A DNA stretch of 64,000 bases from Phialocephala subalpina (lineage: Eukaryota > Ascomycota > Leotiomycetes > Helotiales > Mollisiaceae): NCBI GenBank assembly GCA_900073065.1, contig FJOG01000021.1, positions 658,550 to 722,549 on the forward strand. Direction: 5' to 3'. Of this stretch, positions 1-11,915 are shown piece by piece. A program made the translations under genes and the position numbers. Within the stretch, counting starts at the first letter, position 1. Each line of letters begins with the position of its first letter. The notes below the pieces were generated by a model, which worked only from the letters and a program-made list of their open reading frames with translations, did not search any database and was not told where the DNA came from.

Positions 1-373
1 TTTTTTTCCCTAAGGTTTAAATCACGTAATATAAAACCATATATTTCCTCGGTTTTTTATTTTATATAAATTATATTTAAAAGAGTTTTACTTTTTTTTT
101 TAGATAATATAATATATACTTTATTATACTTTCTAATAGAAAAGTAAAACGTTATAATACTAAGGAGCGTTAAATAACTAGTAAAAGCGTAATGCGATCG
201 CTAGTTTAATGAATTTTGCTTGAAATTAATATATCCTCAAATTTTACCTCTAGCTTATCAATTAACTGATCGGTTCATCATTTAAGTCAGTAACTTAACC
301 GGGTTTTCATCCGTCAATCAATTGGCCATCTGGCTAACTAATTAACTAATTGACTGAAATATTGGCCACTCTG
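1..373. mobile_element. Right end of a hAT-like element (MITE family, copy 1)
   Basis: AT-rich DNA ending in ATTGGCCACTCTG at 361-373. The same terminal sequence closes the complete element at 28643-29144 and, inverted, opens the copy at 59012. Subterminal motifs built from TAACTGAT, AATTGACTGA and AAGTCAGT recur here as in the other copies, and ATATC(C/T)TCAAATTTT is shared with the interior of copy 2. The left end is outside the window. Recognisable calcium-ATPase coding sequence starts directly after the terminus, so the element landed in, or now truncates, that gene. No transposase is visible. Confidence 0.6.
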
Positions 374-1333
374 ACAGCGATCGTTATTATTGTGATTGCG
401 GGGGCTGTCAATGACTACGAAAAACAACAGCAATTTGCAAAGCTAGACAAGAAGAAGCAAAATCGGAATGCGCAAGTCGTGCGATCAGGAAAATCTCGAA
501 TCATCTCTACCTTCGATGTTTTAGTAGGAGACGTCGTCCAGCTCGAGGTGAGGGATATAATTCCTACCGATGGAATATTTATCGACGGATATAACGTCAA
601 TGCGATGAGTCCTTATCAATAGGGGAGTTCAGACTTATACGCAAGAACCCCGGAGAGGAAGCATTCCGAGCTGTTCGAAAACAGGAAGAGGGAGATATCG
701 GCGAGATGGATCCCTTTATAACTTCCGGACCGAACGTTGTGGAAGGTGTGGGGGACCTTCCTCGTTACGGTAACAGGCGTGAACTCTAGCTATAGTAGGA
801 TCTTGATGTCTTTGCACGACAATCCCGCCTTTACCCCGTTACAGGTCGAGCTCAACAATCTGGATAAACTTATCGCCAAGTCGGGTGCAGTGGTGGCATT
901 ACTTCTTTTCGCCGTTCTATTGATTAAATTCCTGGTTTAACTTCCACATCAGACGCATGAACACCTGCAGAAAAGGGCCAAAACTTCTTGAATATTCTCA
1001 TTATTCCCTCACCATTCTTGTCATTGCCGTTCCAGAAGGTCTCCCTTTATCAGTTACTCTTGCTCTGGCCTTTGCATCCAACAAAATGCTGAAAGATCAT
1101 AATCTAGTGCGCCAACTGAAAGCTTGTGAAACCACTGGCAATGCTACAAGAATATGCTCTGATAAGAGCGGCACATTGACACAAAACAAGATGACCGTTA
1201 TCTCTGGGACTTTTGGGACTAATTTGCAATTTGATGAAAGTTTCAAAGCCTCACCGAGTGTGTCGAGTTCGGATAGTTCGTCGTCGCAGGAGAAGAGCGT
1301 TTACTCCGCTACTGTTGCATTACCTACGAGGAG
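374..1333 (+). pseudogene. P2B calcium-transporting ATPase relic, 5' part
   Basis: Decayed plasma-membrane/vacuolar type Ca2+-ATPase (PMCA/Pmc1 family; ATP-driven Ca2+ export or vacuolar loading). Visible blocks in order: actuator-domain sequence with DVLVGDVVQLE and a DGIFIDG segment (about 500-600), DPFI followed by VVEGVG (about 705-755), GVNSSYSRILMSL (about 778-813), the transmembrane stretch ending LLIKFLV (about 930), [16 protein letters not shown] in TM4 (about 1030-1080), and the phosphorylation site [15 protein letters not shown] (about 1155-1200). The blocks lie in different frames, so there are several frameshifts, and the usual DKTGT reads DKSGT. The N-terminus is missing, replaced by the hAT-like end. 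The reading is interrupted at 1333 by a Copia element. Family assignment is strong; the gene is not functional. Confidence 0.85.
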
Positions 1334-1506
1334 TGTCAGTTGCTGGTCACGTGTAGTGGGTCAAACTCTCATTCCATATGTAGTATAGCTTCAAGGGTAA
1401 TCTCACAGACTCTTATATCCTCAACCTCTTCCCTAGTTAATTGATTAGACTTAATAATACGATCTTTTACCCATAGAATAATGCTTAGACCTCGTAGTAT
1501 CTTACA
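1334..1506 (+). repeat. 5' LTR of the Copia element
   Basis: 173 bp, starting TGTCAG and ending TTACA. It matches the 3' LTR along its length, with differences that are mostly C/T or G/A transitions. It is preceded by the target duplication AGGAG. Unlike the interior it still contains many CpA dinucleotides. Confidence 0.85.
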
Positions 1507-3049
1507 ATTATAAGCCCGGAATTCCTTAAAGTTTAATTACCGAAATAATCGTATATTTGATTTACTCGGTAAAAACACCGAAATCCGTTTTTTTCGACTA
1601 CTTTTATTTGAATAGTTAACGATTGCTCGATTAATAGCGTTTATAACTACGAAGAGTTATTCGTCGTATATTTATATTTTATTAGAAGATTTACGAACTC
1701 GTTATTGCGATTATAAAATAGAATAATAGAAATAAAGCTTATTTCGGTGATTTTAATCGGAAGGGCAAATTACATTAAATAAAGAAAAGTTATAAAGACG
1801 AGAGTAAATAAGGAAGATTTGTAGAAGTATATCGATCCGAATATACTTTAAAACTAGTTTTTAAAGCTAATTTAATTACTAATGCTAATACTAATAAATA
1901 TTAAAGTAGATATTATAATTACGCCGTTAATTATATTTACGGAAGACGATCGAGTAACGTTAAAGGGCGCGAGGATAATCTCTTTAATTAAGAAGGCTAA
2001 GTTTTTAGATTTAGACGCAAACGAAAAAAAGGAGTTAAAATTACTCAAGGAAATTTAATTATATGAGTTTAAAACTTATTATCGGTAGAGCGAGGTTTAT
2101 AAAGGTTTAAGAGTAATTATTTAAGCTTTTATCGACTACAAATATTTACTTTATACGTTTAATTGCGAAACGCCTTAATATATAATATATAATTTAAAAT
2201 TAGAAATTGCTTTATTAAATCGAGCGAAAAAAGGTGAAATTTTAAAGAAATAGAAAAAGTTTAAAACTATAATAAAATTATCGATAAATATCGAGTTGTA
2301 ATTAAGAGATTAGTATTTTATATACGACGAAAGTATTGCGCTAAAAATCCTCGATATAATCGATAATTTAAGACCGCATTATAATTTCTTTTAAATAGTT
2401 TATTTAATTGTATTTACTTTTGCGAATATAATAAAGAAAGAATTATTAATGGAAATAATACTATAAACATTTAAAGAATTTTTGCGTTTTTATTAATAAT
2501 AGTATAAAAATACTTTAAATCGATCGAGAGTTCGAAGAATACAATATATTTACTCGATTATCGATAATAAAAAATAATAATAATAATTTACTTTCAATAG
2601 ACGAACGGGGAGAGACTACGAGAATATACTTTGTATATATACCGTAATTTATTAATTTAAAGACTATTTATATATTATAGAAAACAAATGGAAATTAAAT
2701 TAAAAATTAAACTCGAATATTTAAAAATAAATAGACGAGAAAATAGAAAATAATTAGAAAGTTTAAAAGAAAGTCGATTAACTACGTAAAAAGGTTAATA
2801 AATAATAGAACGCGAAAACTATATTATTTCAATTTTTTGCGGAAAATTTAAAGTGTAAACTCTCGATATTAGTCTCGAAATTTAAAAATACGGTATTTTT
2901 AGTATTATTAAGTTATTGCGCTATAAATATTAACGATAGTAAATTTGACGCTAGTAAACTAATCGATAATAATTAGTTTACTGATAATAATAACTCGATT
3001 TACAACGTAAACGCTATTTTATCGTTTAAAGTATTTAATGCGCTTATAA

Positions 3050-6000
3050 ATAGTATTATTTTGGACTTTAGTACTACGTGCTACGTAGGAAATAATAAAG
3101 ACAAATTCGAGAACTTTATTTTTGTCGCAATAAGAGAAACGCTCGAAATAAACAATGGCGCGATTACGGTTTATAGTTGGGGAAATATTACTATTTTAGT
3201 TTAATATTCGGGTTATTTAAGAGAAAGGAAAATTACTATTATAAACGTTGCTTTTTGTTTTAATTTCCCGTTTACCGTTATTAATTTCCGTTTATTTAAA
3301 GTTAAAAACATTATATAAAATATAGAAAACGAGTTATTTAAATACGTTAATAGTATAATATATTAAATATTACTTCGAGAAAATTAATAAGTATTAAAAT
3401 ATAATTCGCTATTTTTAAAATTAAATTACGTTATTAATTAAATAAATAATTACATTTATATTACGTAGAATTCGCGTTAATTTTTTCGCGTAATAAAAAC
3501 TACGATTAAAAAGTGGTATAATCGAATAAAGTATTTATATATAGAAGTACTTTTTTATTTATTGTAATAAATAATCGATTGTGAGATTACGATCCACGAA
3601 TTTAATTGTATTTACGAGGTTTGTAAACTCGTTAAAACTCACGAAATCGTCTCTCGTAAATTAATAGAACGAAAACGCCACTTTTATTATCGGATTACTA
3701 ATAATTGGATTTATATAAAGAAAAGCGATAAAAATAAATTTAAAATTTTTTATTTTTATTATAATATTTATTAAATAAATTACGTTTTCCCGTTTTTAAA
3801 TTTAAAATAAGTAATTATTATTATTTGCGTTAAATACTTTATAAAATGGATCGAAAAAAAGTAAAACTTTTAAATAGTAATTATTAAAATCGATAAATAG
3901 ACTTTATTTAATAGAAGATAATAAGAATTAATTAACGAAGAAAGTATTACTATAAAACTCATTTCTTTTAATATATACGATTAAAACGGTTCTATGGAGC
4001 GTATTAAAAAAGTAATTATAAATAGAATACGTATTATATATATTAGTACTAATTTCCCTTCGAATTTATTTTTAGAGTTTTATTATACGATAAACTATTT
4101 ATTGAACAAATTACTAAATAAACGTTTAAAATAAATATTACTTTTAGCGTTTCTTTAAAAGTAAATAGAAATAGAGAATTATTTGCCGCAAATTGTATAT
4201 TTTAAAGTCTTTAATTATAAAGTTTACTTTTTTATTAAAAACCGTTCGAAGCTTAATAAATTTAGTTTAAAAGCGTATATAAACTACTTAATTAAATACA
4301 AATTTACGAACATTTTTCGTATATAAATACTATTATTAAAACGCGTTATTTCGATTAAAGACGTGACTTTTAATAAAGATACTTTTTACGATTTTACGTT
4401 TAATAAGAAATTTATCGAATTAAAAATTATATAAATTTAAAAAATTATCGAAATTATTGAAATAAACGATTTTTTAAACGCGAATTACGAATTGTATAAG
4501 TACGAATATTAGTTAAACGCTTATATTAAAGGTATTAGAATTGCTTATAAGACTAATATCGAGAAACTTAAAAATACGATTATTATTTAATTATTTTAAT
4601 TACTTACGTTAAAGCTATTATTAGAATTAAAACTATTATCGAAGTAAAATAATTAAATTTTAAATTCTTTAAACAATTTTCCAACTATTAATAACCTCAT
4701 TAAAGACTATTAAATAAAGCGTGCGGAAAATCTATCGATCGTTTCAATAAATATAAGAAATAATACATTAAACGTAAAAAATGCATTTATATTAATATTT
4801 ATATTAACGCCGTTAAATAATTAATACGCTAATAATTAAATTATATTTCGATCGAATTAAACTCTTTATCGTCGATTAATTAAATCTTTAGATTCCTTCG
4901 TTTTAATAGGCTTTAATTATTTTTAATTTAGTGAAATGCGATAAATAAATATTCGAATTAATATTCGAAATTTAAAGATTTCTATCGAAAATATCGAGAT
5001 CGAAAAACGCATTAAACTTATAATTACTTACGATTATAGTAAACGCAAAAAGAAATAAGAAAAATACGCTATATTAATTAATAATTTTTATAAGAACTCT
5101 ATATTTTACGTTATTATAATAGAGATATTACGTACTTTTTATATTAAATTACATCGAAATAAACTACTATTAAAACCTCGAAATTATTAAAAAATACTAC
5201 GTTATTCGCACCGAGTAAAATTCGAAGTAACAATAGAAAAAAAATAGAGTACGCTTTAAAAGAAAAAAACGTTCGAAGAAATATTAATTAAAACCGCAAA
5301 TAAAGTAAACATTAAACCGATTCTATTAATATAAATATTAAATTATAAATTCGACAATAATAATTATCTCTTGAAATATAAAGCACGTTTTATAGCGCGT
5401 AAAGACTTTTAATAAAGTAATCGAAACGAAATTTATATTATTACTTTAATTTTACGAGTCTTTCGAATACTAATTGCAATTACAATATACTTTGATTTAA
5501 AAATAGAATAATTCGATACTATAAACGCGTTTACGAACTCTCGAATAAATAAAGAGATTTACATCGAGCTATTAAATAGAAAAAAGAGGCTTAAATACGT
5601 ACTACGTTATTAAATAGCGCTTTACGACTTCGATATATTATTATTATTATAATTTAACGATTTTAGCGCGTTTATAAAATCGTTCGATTTTAAATTAATA
5701 TCGAAATATTCGTACTTATTTACGGACAATAAAGTGATAATATTTTTTTACGTCGATAATATTTGTATATTTTACTATCGAAAAGAACGTATTCGATATA
5801 AAGAAATAAAATCTTTTTTACTAAGGAAATACGAAATGCGCGAAATAAGTAAATTAAAGTAATTTTTAAATATACGCGTAATTAGAGATAAAATACAACG
5901 GAAAATATAGTTTTATTAAGACTTTTATATAGAGAATATGTATCGAAAGTTTAAAGTAAATACGAGAAGCCCATTTTTTAAAATTCCGATCGATTTTACC

Positions 6001-6770
6001 GTTAAACTACGATTATATGATAAAAAGGCAATTGCTTATTAAACTGTAATTTACTAATAGCGGATTAATTCGACGATTTACTCGATAACGATTTCTCGCT
6101 TTAATATAGCGTAAATCACTAAAAAATTAATTACGTTTAATTAAAATTTAAACTTTAATTACTATGAGATTATAAAACGGCTTTTGCAATATCTCTACGG
6201 TATACGTTATTTAGCGCTGCAATTTGGAGGAATAAATACCGAGTTTATCGATAGAGAGCCTATTTTTCGCGCTATTAGTAACGCGTTTTTTGCGGACGAC
6301 GTAGTAATACGCCGTAGTACTTAGGGCTTCCTCTTCTAAGTTCTCGGAAGTATAATAAACTGGAAAAGCAATAAATAAGACTCAGTTTCCACGTCGACTA
6401 CGGAGGCAAAGTTAAAAGCTGTCTCAGTGTGCGCGTCGTAGTTCATATAGTAGTAGCGGCTATTCGATACAATTAATCTCGATTTACTTAACGACGATAC
6501 TATTCTTTGCGATAACCTCTAAATTATCCGTCTTATAATGAAAGAGTTACCGAAGTTAATCACGAAATTGCAATACGTCGATATTTACTAGTATTAATTA
6601 CGCGAATAAATTGAAACTAGAAATATTAATATAATTTGAATTAAAACAGTAAATATACTAATAAACGGCCTCATTAAACTATTATTACGTTAAAAGTACG
6701 AATCTTTTATTAAACAATTTAAACTCGTCGATATCGAATATTTAATTACTTTTAAAAGTAAAGTTTAAAC
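3050..6770 (+). pseudogene. Copia pol remnant (protease, integrase, RT, RNase H)
   Basis: Protease-like sequence near 3060-3180 and integrase-like Cys/His-containing sequence near 3580-3720 are weak. Reverse transcriptase is clear: KYKARFIAR near 5380, a run ending FFYVDNICIFY at about 5743-5775 (YVDD changed to YVDN), then RNase H with FADD at about 6289-6300 followed by RRST and TEAKLKAVS near 6405. RT and RNase H motifs are in the same frame, broken mainly by TAA and TAG where CAA and CAG are expected. The copy is dead through RIP-type transitions rather than indels. Confidence 0.85.
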
Positions 6771-7067
6771 CGATACTACTCAAATTAATCGATTTAAATT
6801 ATTATTTTCTTTTATTAATTTAATTAGAATTACTAATTATATATTCACCTCGAGCCGATTATCTCCTTTATTACGGTAAATATCGATTTTACACTCATTT
6901 TGTATGTTTTAATAATACTAGTATCGATATTTTAAAAAAACACCTAAATAAAAGTGGATCACCAACTATTGGGTACTATCATAGCAATTACGCGTTCACA
7001 TCTGTGAATAGCTTTACTTCTCTTTTGTCTACTGTAGTAAGACTCGTTACTTCTCGACCTAAGGGAG

Positions 7068-7242
7068 TGTATCAATTGCTAGTTACGTATAGTGGGTCAA
7101 ACTCTCATTCCATATGTAGTATAGCTTCAGGGGTAATCTCACAGACTCTTATATCCTTAACCTCCTCCTTAGTTAATTGATTAGACTTAATAATACGATT
7201 TTTTACCCACAGAATGATGCCCAGACCTCGTAGCATCTCACT
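7068..7242 (+). repeat. 3' LTR of the Copia element
   Basis: 175 bp starting TGTATC, preceded by AAGGGAG (polypurine tract) and followed by AGGAG at 7243-7247. It aligns with the 5' LTR; most of the differences are transitions. Confidence 0.85.
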
Positions 7243-8585
7243 AGGAGATGCGTTGAGAGCCTCGCAGATAATGCGAAAGAGGTACTCAAGCGGTCAATTG
7301 TCCTGAATACCACTGCGTTCGAAGGCGAGGTGGACGGCCAGCAAACTTTCATTAGATCACAGATAGAGACAGCCCTGTTTACTTTCGCTCGAACCTACCT
7401 CGGAATGGAGGCCCTTAACGTCGAACGCTCAAATACAAAGACTGTCGAGGTCATCCCGTTTGATTCTATTAATAAATCAATGGCGGTTGTCGTCGCACTA
7501 AAGTCGGGCTATAGGCTCTATGTTACAGGCGCATCAGAGGTCATACTGCGGAAGTGCACACGAGTGATCTGGGATCCTAGCTACGACTTCTTGAGTATTG
7601 GAATGAGCGCAACCAGCACAGAATATCTGAGCCAAATTATCACCGATTATTCATTGCGAACCATTGGCTTGGCATATCGAGATTTCGAGCAATGGCCTCC
7701 TTCGTCCGTCCAACTCCAGATTGCGGAAGGCAATGAAACTAAGGCCAACGCTATTTTCGAAGACTTGTCTTGTTCGGCATTGTAGGCATTCAGGACCCTT
7801 TACGCGAGCGTGCTCACAACGCGGTGCGAGATTGTCAAAAGGCAGGCGTCAATGTACGCATAATTACCGGCGATAATATCTTCACAGCAATAGCCGTTGC
7901 TGAATAGTGTAGTATTCTTGACACCTCTGCTGGTGATACTGCAATGGAAGGCGCAGAGTTCCGGCGTTTGAGCACGACTGAGATGGATAAAATCATCCCT
8001 CATCTTAGAGTTGTCAGATGAGTGGGTCATTTTGTGGATCCTTATTCTGTACTTAGCTTCAGCTTCCCCCTTTCTTAAAATCTATAATCAGATCTATTTG
8101 GCATCTCACAAGAGTTCTGGCACGATCCAGTTCGCAAGACAAACGGACACTCGTCACACGGCTCAAGGAGCTAGGTGAAGTGGTTGCTATGACCGGTGAC
8201 AGGACTAATGACGCTTTGGCTTTGAAGGCTGCCGATGTGAGCTTTTCTATGGGCGTTTCAGGCACCGAAGTAGCAAGAGAGGCCTCTTCTATTGTTTTAA
8301 TGGATGACAATTTTGCCTCGATGGTAATATCGATCATGTGGGGAAGAGCAGTTAATAATGCCGTCAAGCAATTTCTATAGGTACGCTCTTGTATACTCCA
8401 TCTTTCTCGCAAGCTTTTATTGACTTACCTCTAGTTTCAAATCACAGTCACTATTACCTCTGTGATGCTCACCGCTATCTCTGCAATGGCTAATACGGAA
8501 GAACAATCGGTGCTGACCGCCGTTCAGCTCATATGGATCAACTTCTTTCAAAATACTATGGCAGCTCTGGCGCTTGCAACATGAT
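7243..8585 (+). pseudogene. P2B calcium-transporting ATPase relic, 3' part
   Basis: Continues the ATPase after the Copia insertion: nucleotide-binding domain with NTTAFEGEVDG near 7310 and IETALFTFAR near 7365-7395, then the hinge MTGDRTNDALALK at about 8188-8228, where the family has TGDGTNDAPALK. The membrane-side stretch ILMDDNF..IVLMDD type near 8290-8320 reads IVLMDDNFASMV, and QLIWINFFQNTMAALAL (about 8525-8577) corresponds to the last conserved transmembrane block. Substitutions in invariant residues and frame changes show decay that is separate from the insertion. Coding similarity fades after about 8585. Confidence 0.85.
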
Positions 8586-9409
8586 GTTCCAAACATAGTG
8601 CTATGCCGCCAACCACTCTTTGCTGTCTTAGTTCCTCCTAAACTCTCCTCTAATAGCAATATCCCTGTGCACCAACCGTCGGACAATGCTTCGAGCGCCT
8701 CCACTAGAAATACGGTCGATGTTACCCAACCTCAAGATTATGAAACAAAAGAAGCCAACGAGAACGGGCGCTCAGTACTAATTACTTCAGAGTACATCCT
8801 ACCTCACGACAATAAAACTTTTGTTAAATAGATTGCATCTGTTCCACGGATCTTCAAGGAGACAAGTAATGATTGCTGTGGAGAGGAGCTAAAGAAAATT
8901 AAAAAGATAGGGGAGACGACGGAAATGGTTGCAGGCTTCTGCCTTGAGGGTCATCAATTCTCTAACATGGACAAGAACATCGCGCACTTCATCCAGGCAA
9001 ATCGAAGTTCTGCACGAGCAGAGTACTGCTGGGGAGGTCGTTAGGCGGCAGGAGCTACGGGGCGCTTCGGGCTCGACTTGTCGAGAGCCAAGGGATGCTC
9101 GGGCGAGCAAAATTGTCATGATACAGCTCGCCCAATGACGTAGACTCATGCGTCAAAGGGTATTTGGAGGGCCCTTTGAAGCTCTGCACTAGGAATACGA
9201 ATAATTACTGGAGAGCTATTTGGATGTGGCGGATGTTAAGGAAATCAAAGATTGTTTACAGCAATCGTCCTCGGACACAGGAAATCTTAAAGATAAATTT
9301 TTTGAAAATCCCAACGCTAGTATCCCTGAGTCAATAGAGAAATCGTCAGAGAAAGGTCGACAGGAATCACCAGACTCTCCCACGGACACTATGAAAACTC
9401 ACCTCGATT
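8586..9409. other. Relic sequence without a recognisable gene
   Basis: An open stretch (about 8640-8830, plus strand) encodes a Ser/Thr/Asn-rich peptide with no recognised family. The rest, including 8930-9140, has only short ORFs. It may hold further decayed parts of the ATPase tail or of the kinesin relic that follows, but I could not match them. Confidence 0.4.
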
Positions 9410-9895
9410 GCGAACCACCAACCCAAATGGTGAAGAGGAAAACCGTTCTGCAACAAATTGTGGACTTGAAAGCCTGCCACAAGTTCCTGAGGCGCGATCT
9501 CCAGAATCGGTGCGAGCGAGTGGTGGAACTTGAACTGTCCTTGGACGAGGAACGTGAAAAGTATCAAAAGCTTCTTCACTCCTCCAAAGAACGCCATTTA
9601 TTTAAGAAAATTGCATTTTTTGGGAGGAATATTGAACACCTTACTAATGGGGCACGGCAATTGAGTGAGCAAAATCGCATTTTGAGAAAGGAGGCTGCCA
9701 TTAAAGAAAGGAAGCTTATTGCACGGGACGAGCGAATTAAGAGTTTAGAGGCCTTATCACAAGGTTCTCAAGAGAAACTTGCTGCCGCGAATCATAGGTT
9801 TGCTTTATCTATGACCCCTCTCCTAACCACTGACTAAGTATCCGTAGATTCGAAGTTCAGGTCACAGCTATCAAAGAGCGCCTCGATGCTGCCCG
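9410..9895 (+). pseudogene. Kinesin-1 heavy chain tail relic
   Basis: Matches the C-terminal coiled coil and cargo/tail region of fungal conventional kinesin (microtubule plus-end motor). Diagnostic segments are RRDLQNRCERVVELELSLDEE (as two adjoining blocks near 9490-9550), LTNGARQLSEQNRILRKEA (about 9640-9700), ERKLIARDERIKSLEAL (about 9705-9755) and SQEKLAAANHRF (about 9765-9802). After NHRF the frame changes: VTAIKERLDAAR, which normally follows directly, appears in another frame at about 9862-9897. No motor domain is present in the window. It is a detached 3' fragment of a housekeeping gene, and an intact copy presumably exists elsewhere. Confidence 0.8.
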
Positions 9896-10315
9896 TATTC
9901 CCCATGAATGTAGGCTTAGTCGTTACTTCACCTCTTCTACTAGGTACTTCTCATTCATAGGCTCCCATGGAGCAAATGGTGGCAATTCGGCGAGAAGAGT
10001 ACAGAAGGAAAGAGGCACAGAAGTGGGCGGAAGAGCAGAAGGCGGAAGAGGAAGAAGAGGGTGAGGAGAGCAAACACGCCAAGAGGAATGAAGCCTTGGA
10101 AAGGCTCATGGAAAGCGGCGGGAGCCGCCGTTACGACCTGCTCACGAGGGTATAACGCCTCCACTCGACGATAATTCAGAAGCCAGCCTTGGACAGCCCC
10201 ACAGTGTTTGCGCTTCCTTCAACTACCCATCTTGAGCTAGACGATGCACAGTCACGAACAGATCCATTCAAGACACTAAAAATTCAACGATCATGGTTGG
10301 GATGAATTGCCTCCT
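9896..10315. other. Low-complexity, Glu/Lys-rich open stretch, no assigned gene
   Basis: A plus-strand reading at about 9967-10155 gives a highly charged peptide rich in Glu, Lys and Arg. It may be a further displaced coiled-coil piece, but nothing identifies it. The remainder, to the stop codon of the amidohydrolase gene, shows no features. Confidence 0.35.
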
Positions 10316-11915
10316 TTAAATCTCATCGACGATAGTGCTCTCATCGATATAAAAGGCCTTTATGACACCTTTCTTCGCGGCTTCCATATCAATTTTGTCA
10401 AGCTTCTCCTGCATTGCCGTCCTCCTCTTCACCAATTCTTTTGCTATATCTCTCCAGCTCTTTACTCCCTCCTCACTACTCCACATCTCCCCCCCAACAC
10501 TCAAGTCAATATCCTTCAACATCCACTCGGACTTCTTCACAACTCCATCCACGATTACCATCTCAAGATCTGCCGGACTACTGTGCAATACTACCGCCGC
10601 CACGGGGTCAAATTGACTCGCACAAACCATCCCAGAGCTCATCGCATCCCACACCAGAATATCCGCGAACTTCCCAGTTTTCAGACTGCCCAGTTTGTCT
10701 TCCATATTAATTGCTCTCGCTCCGCCGATGGTACCCAGATTAAACGCCTCTTCAACAGTCTTATACACCTTCTTCGGGGTCTTCCCAACTTCTTCGAACT
10801 TCTGAGCATGACTCGACCGAGCAGATTGCAAAAGGAGACGCAGCTCCGAGACGATAGAGGCACTGTTGTTGGCGTGGCAGTCAGCACCTACGCCGCAGTG
10901 GGACTCAATTTTCAGATCGGAAGAAAAGGCAACGGGTTGGCCGTGTCCCATCTGCATTTCCGTGGAGGGGGTGGTTGAGACGTGGCTGTTGGTTTGGAGG
11001 AGGAGCTTTGCATCGTTTGCGCTTGCACCAGTAGCGTGCGAGAAGAGGATGCTGGAGTCTAGGAGGCCGTAGTTGTGGTAGAGCTCGACGGGTGAGCCGC
11101 CTGGCATTCCGTTAGTCTATCTAAACTTCAAACTGAGTAAGGTGTTTGACTTGGGAACGTACCGAAATGTCCGTTGCCCACGTAGTGAGTTGTGATGAGT
11201 TTGATCCCGAGAGATTTGACCTTCTCGAATGTGGCAATAATCATTTCTTTTGGCAGATAAGTACTGTCAAATGCAAAACCTAGCTGGACTCGACCACTTG
11301 CGATTGGGTTTTTTGCAACGAGGTCTTCGAGCGTGCCCAGTACCCATGGAGGGAGGAGATCCTGGTTCAATTTGAAGGGTTCCCATGACTCAAGACGTGG
11401 GGTTGCAGAGTAACAGAACACAGATCTAATGCCGGATGATATTGTGGCTGCGATTGCTGCCTTGCTGTGCTCAGGAGAGTAGTTGAGATGGGCATGATCA
11501 ACTACTGTTGTTGTTCCCACATCTAGACACTCGAGACAGCCTCCAAGCTCGCCCCAGAACATGTCTGCTGGGCTATGGAGTGAACTTGGGAAGTTGCCTG
11601 ACAGTTTATTAGAATGATGCTCATGGAAATTCAGACATTCATACCTGAAGGGAAATAGTCGATCAGCGTTTCATTAGCATGGCGTCCCTTCAACAGCGTT
11701 TGCCAAAGATGGTGATGCGTATCAATGAACCCTGGGGAGATGATTTTGTCGGTACAGTCAATGACTTGTGTGTTAGCAGAGGGAGTGATTTTCGCTTCGA
11801 TCTTAGAAATTATGTTGCCTTCAATCAAGAGATCTGCTTTCACAGCCTTCACATGATTGTCGTCACCGTGAATGAGGAGAGTTCCTCCTTGGAGAAGTGT
11901 AAAGTTTGCTGCCAT
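10316..11915 (-). CDS. Amidohydrolase (TrzA/AtzA, guanine/SAH-deaminase-like)
   Basis: A cytosolic metal-dependent amidohydrolase of the TIM-barrel superfamily that removes amino or halide groups from heterocycles; the substrate is unknown. Three exons: 11915-11645, 11597-11163 and 11100-10316, with introns of 47 and 62 bp, giving 496 aa, a normal family length. The N-terminal beta sandwich carries GGTLLIHG. The first metal motif is GFIDTHHHLWQ; later metal or catalytic residues are the His in ILFSHATG, the Glu and His in STEMQMGHG, and the Asp of GVGADCHANNSAS. The C-terminal GKFADILVWD is the usual family ending. An open antisense frame over exon 3 is a shadow. One arm of a 76-bp inverted repeat lies 355-430 bp upstream, and the other arm stands at the same distance before the zinc-cluster gene, so shared control is possible. 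Confidence 0.88.

Larger units (their letters stand above)
1334..7242 (+). mobile_element. Copia-type LTR retrotransposon, RIP-degraded, inserted in the Ca-ATPase relic
   Basis: A 5.9 kb element bounded by two similar LTRs (1334-1506 and 7068-7242) and by a 5-bp target duplication AGGAG (1329-1333 and 7243-7247). A purine tract (AAGGGAG) precedes the 3' LTR. The interior is extremely AT-rich, with CpA and TpG almost absent while CpG persists, the classic RIP pattern. Integrase-like sequence lies upstream of reverse transcriptase and RNase H, which is the Copia (Ty1) order. Removing the element with one AGGAG rejoins the ATPase reading frame exactly, which supports these boundaries. It cannot encode working proteins. 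Confidence 0.9.

Noticed and set aside
10307..10978. 223-codon plus-strand ORF over the amidohydrolase 3' exon
   Set aside because: It is a shadow of a conserved coding exon on the other strand.
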